Source: Flavobacteriales bacterium UBA5869 (GTDB lineage: Bacteria > Bacteroidota > Bacteroidia > Flavobacteriales_D > Crocinitomicaceae). From it: DNA of 9,431 nucleotides. How positions within the stretch are numbered: position 1 is the stretch's first letter; each line of letters starts with the position of its first letter. Below, in pieces: positions 6,733 to 9,431 of the stretch. The notes beneath the pieces were generated by a model. That model was not told where the DNA came from, searched no databases, and saw only the letters and a list, made by a program, of their open reading frames with translations. The position numbers and the translations under genes are program-made. The stretch is taken from positions 15,391 to 24,821 of the forward strand of contig DJFP01000035.1 of assembly GCA_002432565.1 (NCBI GenBank), in the 5' to 3' direction.

Positions 6733-8373
6733 TTATTTTCCGAGAATAGTATTTACTCTTTTAGGATCAGAAAGCACTTCCAATGCTTTTTGAACATCTT
6801 TATCGTATTGGAATGCTTGTTCCGCACGACCGTTTTGATAATAGTAACGCGATACGATCTCACTGGATAAGATCTCTGTAATTTCATCTTTGAACTTATC
6901 CAGGTCACGTTCTTTAGACGGAGTTACCTTGGACATGAGCTGTTCATAATCAGCTTTGATATCCTCGAAATAACCTTCATCTTCAGCCGTTTTTTTCATG
7001 CGTTCCAATTGTTCTTCGGAAGCAGTTGAATAGGTAAAATCCTGCTTCAAAGCATAAGCCTTAAATGCATCGTAATCTTCCTTACTCAGTTGGAAAGTCT
7101 TTGCCGGAGCAATTGTTTCGTGAGCGCGTTTGTAATCAGTAGCAAAATTGAAAATCACATTATTGCTTACCAACATCAAAAGCAGGCGTGAATAATCGTC
7201 TTTTTCAACCACGATATCGGGTTCAATTCCACGTCCGTCTATTACTTTTCTGCCATTTGCCGTGGTGAATGTCTTCAACAGGGAATCCGCAATTGCTTTC
7301 GGCTTGTCCGCCAATTCCTTGTCATAGTATTCCAGGCGCTGCACGCAACGTCCGGAAGGCGTATAATATTTTGAGATGGTCAATTTGATCTTTGATCCGT
7401 ATTTCAAATCAAATGTACGCTGAACCAGGCCTTTTCCATAAGAGTTCTCTCCGATGATTACTGCTCTGTCCAGATCCTGCAAACTTCCGGAAACGATCTC
7501 GGATGCCGAAGCAGAACCACCATCCACCAAAACAACCAGGGGAATAGTCAAATCAAGCGGATCCGCAGAAGTTGCGTACGTTCTGTTCTCTTCAGGAATA
7601 CGGCCTTTGGTGGTAACCACTGTTTGACCTTTCTTCACAAAAATGTTCACGATTTTCACTGCTTCGATCAACAACCCTCCGCCATTTCCGCGCAAATCCA
7701 AAACCAGGTTGGTCATTCCCTGCTGCTTCAATTTTCCATAAGCCGAAATAACTTCTGCAGAAGCAGTCTGTGTAAAGCTGTTCAATTTGATGTAACCGGT
7801 TGTTCCGTTGTTCAGCATTCCGAAGTAAGGAACGTCAGCCAACTTGATCTCATCTCGTGTGATGGAAATAGTTTTTTCCTGTCCGGCACGTTCAATTCTC
7901 AATTGAATGGTAGAACCCTTCGGTCCGCGCAATCCATCAGAAACCTCATCGCTCGGTTTTCCCTTCATGTCTTTTCCGTCAATGGAAAGGATTTTATCTC
8001 CGGCCATTGCTCCTGCTAACTGTGCAGGCTTTCCCTCGTAAGGTTCTGCGATGTAGGTATAATCCCCCATTTTGCGGATCAAAGCACCGATGCCTCCGTA
8101 TTGCCCGGTAGTCATCATGCGATAATCTTCCATGTTGGATTCGTGGTAATAAACCGTATACGGATCCAATTGTTTCAACATAGCATCGATAGCTGTTTTA
8201 CTCATTTCTCCGGGCTTGATCTCATCCACATAGTTGGTCTCCAGCTGCTGAAAAATGAGGTCCATGAGCTCCATAGACTTAATTTCCTCGAATCCGTTCG
8301 ATTGTGCTTTTAATGGAGAATTGAAACCAATAAAGATGGTTACCAGGACAAAAACATGCAGGAATTGCTTCAT
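6733..8373 (-). CDS. S41 family C-terminal processing peptidase (Ctp/Prc-like)
   Basis: This is a 546-residue periplasmic serine protease. A signal peptide (about 1-23, ending LKAQ) is followed by a helical N-terminal part, a PDZ domain (about 88-172, with the GxGA loop GGIGALI and the core AGDKILSIDG), and the S41 catalytic core (about 175-390). The catalytic Ser289 lies in GGSASASE and Lys314 in SYGKGLVQ; their 25-residue distance equals that of E. coli Prc, and Gln318 at Lys+4 completes the expected triad. LDLRGNGGG (225-233) and YTPSGRCVQ (337-345) are further family signatures. The helical C-terminal part (about 390-546) is charged and probably a scaffold. Such proteases trim or degrade envelope proteins by recognising their C-termini. 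The partner substrate here is not known. It precedes the O-antigen ligase by 28 bp. The ATG at 8373 is supported by the signal peptide. Confidence 0.97.
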   Translation of the reverse strand: MKQFLHVFVLVTIFIGFNSPLKAQSNGFEEIKSMELMDLIFQQLETNYVDEIKPGEMSKTAIDAMLKQLDPYTVYYHESNMEDYRMMTTGQYGGIGALIRKMGDYTYIAEPYEGKPAQLAGAMAGDKILSIDGKDMKGKPSDEVSDGLRGPKGSTIQLRIERAGQEKTISITRDEIKLADVPYFGMLNNGTTGYIKLNSFTQTASAEVISAYGKLKQQGMTNLVLDLRGNGGGLLIEAVKIVNIFVKKGQTVVTTKGRIPEENRTYATSADPLDLTIPLVVLVDGGSASASEIVSGSLQDLDRAVIIGENSYGKGLVQRTFDLKYGSKIKLTISKYYTPSGRCVQRLEYYDKELADKPKAIADSLLKTFTTANGRKVIDGRGIEPDIVVEKDDYSRLLLMLVSNNVIFNFATDYKRAHETIAPAKTFQLSKEDYDAFKAYALKQDFTYSTASEEQLERMKKTAEDEGYFEDIKADYEQLMSKVTPSKERDLDKFKDEITEILSSEIVSRYYYQNGRAEQAFQYDKDVQKALEVLSDPKRVNTILGK

Positions 8374-8589
8374 ATTCTTAACTATTATTTTTCTTAAACT
8401 GCTCTAATACCGAAACCCGGGATTTTATCTATCCGTCGCGGTTGATCTCTTCGTGATCATTTTAATTTCAAAAATCATTCCGAAAAAACGGATTCCAAAC
8501 TGGTAAAAATACCGAAAGATTAGTAATCAAACTTGATTTTTTGTGTTTTTTGACGAATGGTTGAATCATAGGATGGGTCGGTGCACTTT
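8374..8589. other. 216-bp intergenic region between rnpA and the S41 protease gene
   Basis: No gene of plausible length is seen on either strand. It contains only weak dyads: TCCG/CGGA around A6 (8479-8492), GGTA/TACC around AAAA (8502-8513), AATCAA/TTGATT (8525-8538) and TGATC/GATCA (8443-8459). None has both a stable stem and a T-tract in the rnpA direction, and no exact TAnnTTTG box is seen on the minus strand. It probably holds the protease promoter, but I cannot locate it. Confidence 0.5.
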
Positions 8590-8976
8590 TTATTCTGCGG
8601 ACTGCAGTTCTGCCAGCAGTTTCCCGAGCAGTTTCCGCACGCATTTCTCCAATTCCGGATAGGATAAAACTTCTTTATTGGTATAAACGATAAAAAGGGC
8701 CAGTTGTTTTCCGGAAGCGTTTAAAACGTCCTCCAAAGGTTGTTTTTCTCTTCGTAAGACTTCCTTTACCAGGCGCTTGACATAGTTGCGATCATGTGCC
8801 CGTTTGAATTGCCGTTTCGGTGCTGAAATCACAACCTGAAAAGGAACTTTCTCAAGGAATTCCGTTTCCAGGTAATAAACGCCTAACGGAAATGCACGCA
8901 GCTGCTTTCCCTCCTTAAAGAGACGATCAATCGTTTTCCGACTGCAGAGTTTGTATGCTTTTCCGAAATGTTCCAC
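8590..8976 (-). CDS. rnpA: Ribonuclease P protein component
   Basis: This is the 128-residue basic protein subunit of RNase P, which together with the catalytic RNA removes the 5' leader of pre-tRNAs in the cytoplasm. The start FGKAYKLCSRKTIDRLFKEG (4-23) is the typical N-terminus, with the aromatic residue contacting the pre-tRNA leader. VISAPKRQFKRAHDRNYVKR (49-68) continuing to VLR (73-75) is the RNR signature, here with Tyr65 where many homologues have Arg. The length is normal for the family. The start codon is GTG (8976-8974); no in-frame ATG exists upstream before a stop, and the N-terminus aligns well with the family. The neighbours are cysS and an S41 protease rather than rpmH, dnaA or yidD. 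The upstream gap is an inverted heptad repeat. Confidence 0.95.
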   Translation of the reverse strand: MEHFGKAYKLCSRKTIDRLFKEGKQLRAFPLGVYYLETEFLEKVPFQVVISAPKRQFKRAHDRNYVKRLVKEVLRREKQPLEDVLNASGKQLALFIVYTNKEVLSYPELEKCVRKLLGKLLAELQSAE

Positions 8977-8978
8977 CT

Positions 8979-9060
8979 TTAAAGACTTGAGACTATTAGA
9001 CCAAAGACTAAAGACAGACTTTACGTCTTATGTCTCTAGTCTTGTGTCTTAAGTCTTTAA
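8979..9060. repeat. Opposed arrays of 7-nt-period AGAC repeats forming a long imperfect hairpin
   Basis: Read on the minus strand from 9060, the G of AGAC falls at 9055, 9048, 9041, 9034 and 9027, exactly 7 nt apart (unit AAGACNN). Read on the plus strand, the same unit has its G at 8984, 8991, 8999, 9006 and 9013, with an extra AGAC at 9017. The outer arms TTAAAGACTT (8979-8988) and AAGTCTTTAA (9051-9060) pair perfectly over 10 bp. AGAC/GTCT (8990-8993/9046-9049), AAGACTA/TAGTCTT (9004-9010/9037-9043) and AGAC/GTCT (9012-9015/9032-9035) continue the stem with bulges. It fills almost all of the 86 bp between cysS and rnpA. A terminator, attenuator or RNA-stability role is an inference. Confidence 0.85.
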
Positions 9061-9062
9061 TG

Positions 9063-9431
9063 CTATTTTACCGTCCAGGTCACGCCGTCTTTACCGTCTT
9101 TCACAACAATTCCGGCTTCTGCCAAACGATCTCTGATTTTATCTGAAGTACTCCAGTCTTTGTTTTCCCGGGCATCTTTACGCATATCCAACACCAAATC
9201 CATTACAGTAGTCAGAGCACTGTCTGTAGATGCTTTTTCAATGGTCAGACCAAGTACATCGAACACAAACCCGGTAAACTCTTTCGTCAATAATTCCAAA
9301 TCTCCTGCTGTTATCGTTGCTTTTCCTTCCGAAATGGTATTGATGTATTTCACCGCTTCGAATAAGCCCGCAATGAGCATCGGAGCATTGAAATCGTCGT
9401 TCATTGCTTTGTAAAACGAATCTACCAGTGC
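9063..9431 (-). CDS. cysS: Cysteine-tRNA ligase, C-terminal part (partial)
   Basis: This is the last 122 codons of cysteinyl-tRNA synthetase, open to the right window edge and ending with TAG at 9065-9063. CysRS charges tRNA-Cys with cysteine in the cytoplasm. The visible part is the C-terminal helical domain: FYKAMNDDFNAPMLIAGLFE, in which MNDDFN...A...LFE is a strong signature of the family, then the final motif ARENKDWSTSDKIRDRLAEA and GIVVKDGKDGVTWTVK, typical of the CysRS C-terminus. The catalytic HIGH and KMSKS motifs and the zinc ligands are outside the window. rnpA follows on the same strand after 86 bp of inverted heptad repeats, so the two may be co-transcribed with an intervening RNA structure, or separated by it. 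Confidence 0.95.
   Translation of the reverse strand, partial: ALVDSFYKAMNDDFNAPMLIAGLFEAVKYINTISEGKATITAGDLELLTKEFTGFVFDVLGLTIEKASTDSALTTVMDLVLDMRKDARENKDWSTSDKIRDRLAEAGIVVKDGKDGVTWTVK

Noticed and set aside
7624..8313. Antisense open frames opposite the S41 protease
   Set aside because: They lie opposite the conserved PDZ/catalytic coding region and have no family features.
8525..8538. AATCAA/TTGATT dyad followed by T-rich sequence on the plus strand
   Set aside because: The loop would be only 2 nt, the stem is AT-rich, and no plus-strand gene lies upstream that would need a terminator there.
8979..9060. CRISPR-like array between cysS and rnpA
   Set aside because: The units are only 7 nt, have no spacers, and occur in opposed orientation; this is a dyad repeat and not a CRISPR.

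Overview
The window looks like a core-genome segment of a Bacteroidota bacterium, most likely order Flavobacteriales and possibly near Crocinitomicaceae/Fluviicola. The reasons are a secreted protein with a C-terminal type IX secretion (T9SS) sorting domain, signal peptides ending in AQ, little use of Shine-Dalgarno sites, promoter elements of the Bacteroidota type (TAnnTTTG), and a FAS1 protein of the form common in this phylum. The family placement is an inference from style, not from a marker gene.

Layout from left to right. At 1-335 (minus) lies the N-terminal part of a DEAD-box RNA helicase, cut by the window edge. A 206-bp divergent intergenic region follows. At 542-2785 (plus) is a 747-residue secreted protein with an unrecognised cysteine-rich module, an SprB/PKD-like repeat and a T9SS tail. 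It converges with a small secreted fasciclin (FAS1) protein at 2980-3540 (minus); a strong hairpin lies between the two. Then come mgtE (3665-5014, minus), a perfect 40-nt palindromic terminator, an O-antigen ligase/polymerase-like membrane protein (5136-6704, minus), a periplasmic S41 C-terminal processing protease (6733-8373, minus), rnpA (8590-8976, minus) and the 3' end of cysS (9063-9431, minus).

From cysS to fas1 every gene lies on the minus strand. Only 28 bp separate the protease from the O-antigen ligase, so these two are probably co-transcribed, and the palindrome at the ligase stop codon ends that unit before mgtE, which has its own predicted promoter. cysS and rnpA are separated by 86 bp filled almost completely by two opposed arrays of a 7-nt-period AGAC repeat, which can fold into a long hairpin. 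The cellular themes are RNA metabolism (helicase, RNase P protein, CysRS), envelope biogenesis and quality control (protease, O-antigen ligase), Mg2+ transport, and cell-surface display (T9SS cargo, FAS1).

No mobile element, CRISPR array, tRNA or rRNA was seen. The window is mainly housekeeping. The most interesting signals are the heptad repeat array, the cysteine-rich T9SS cargo module, and the structured leader of the FAS1 gene.
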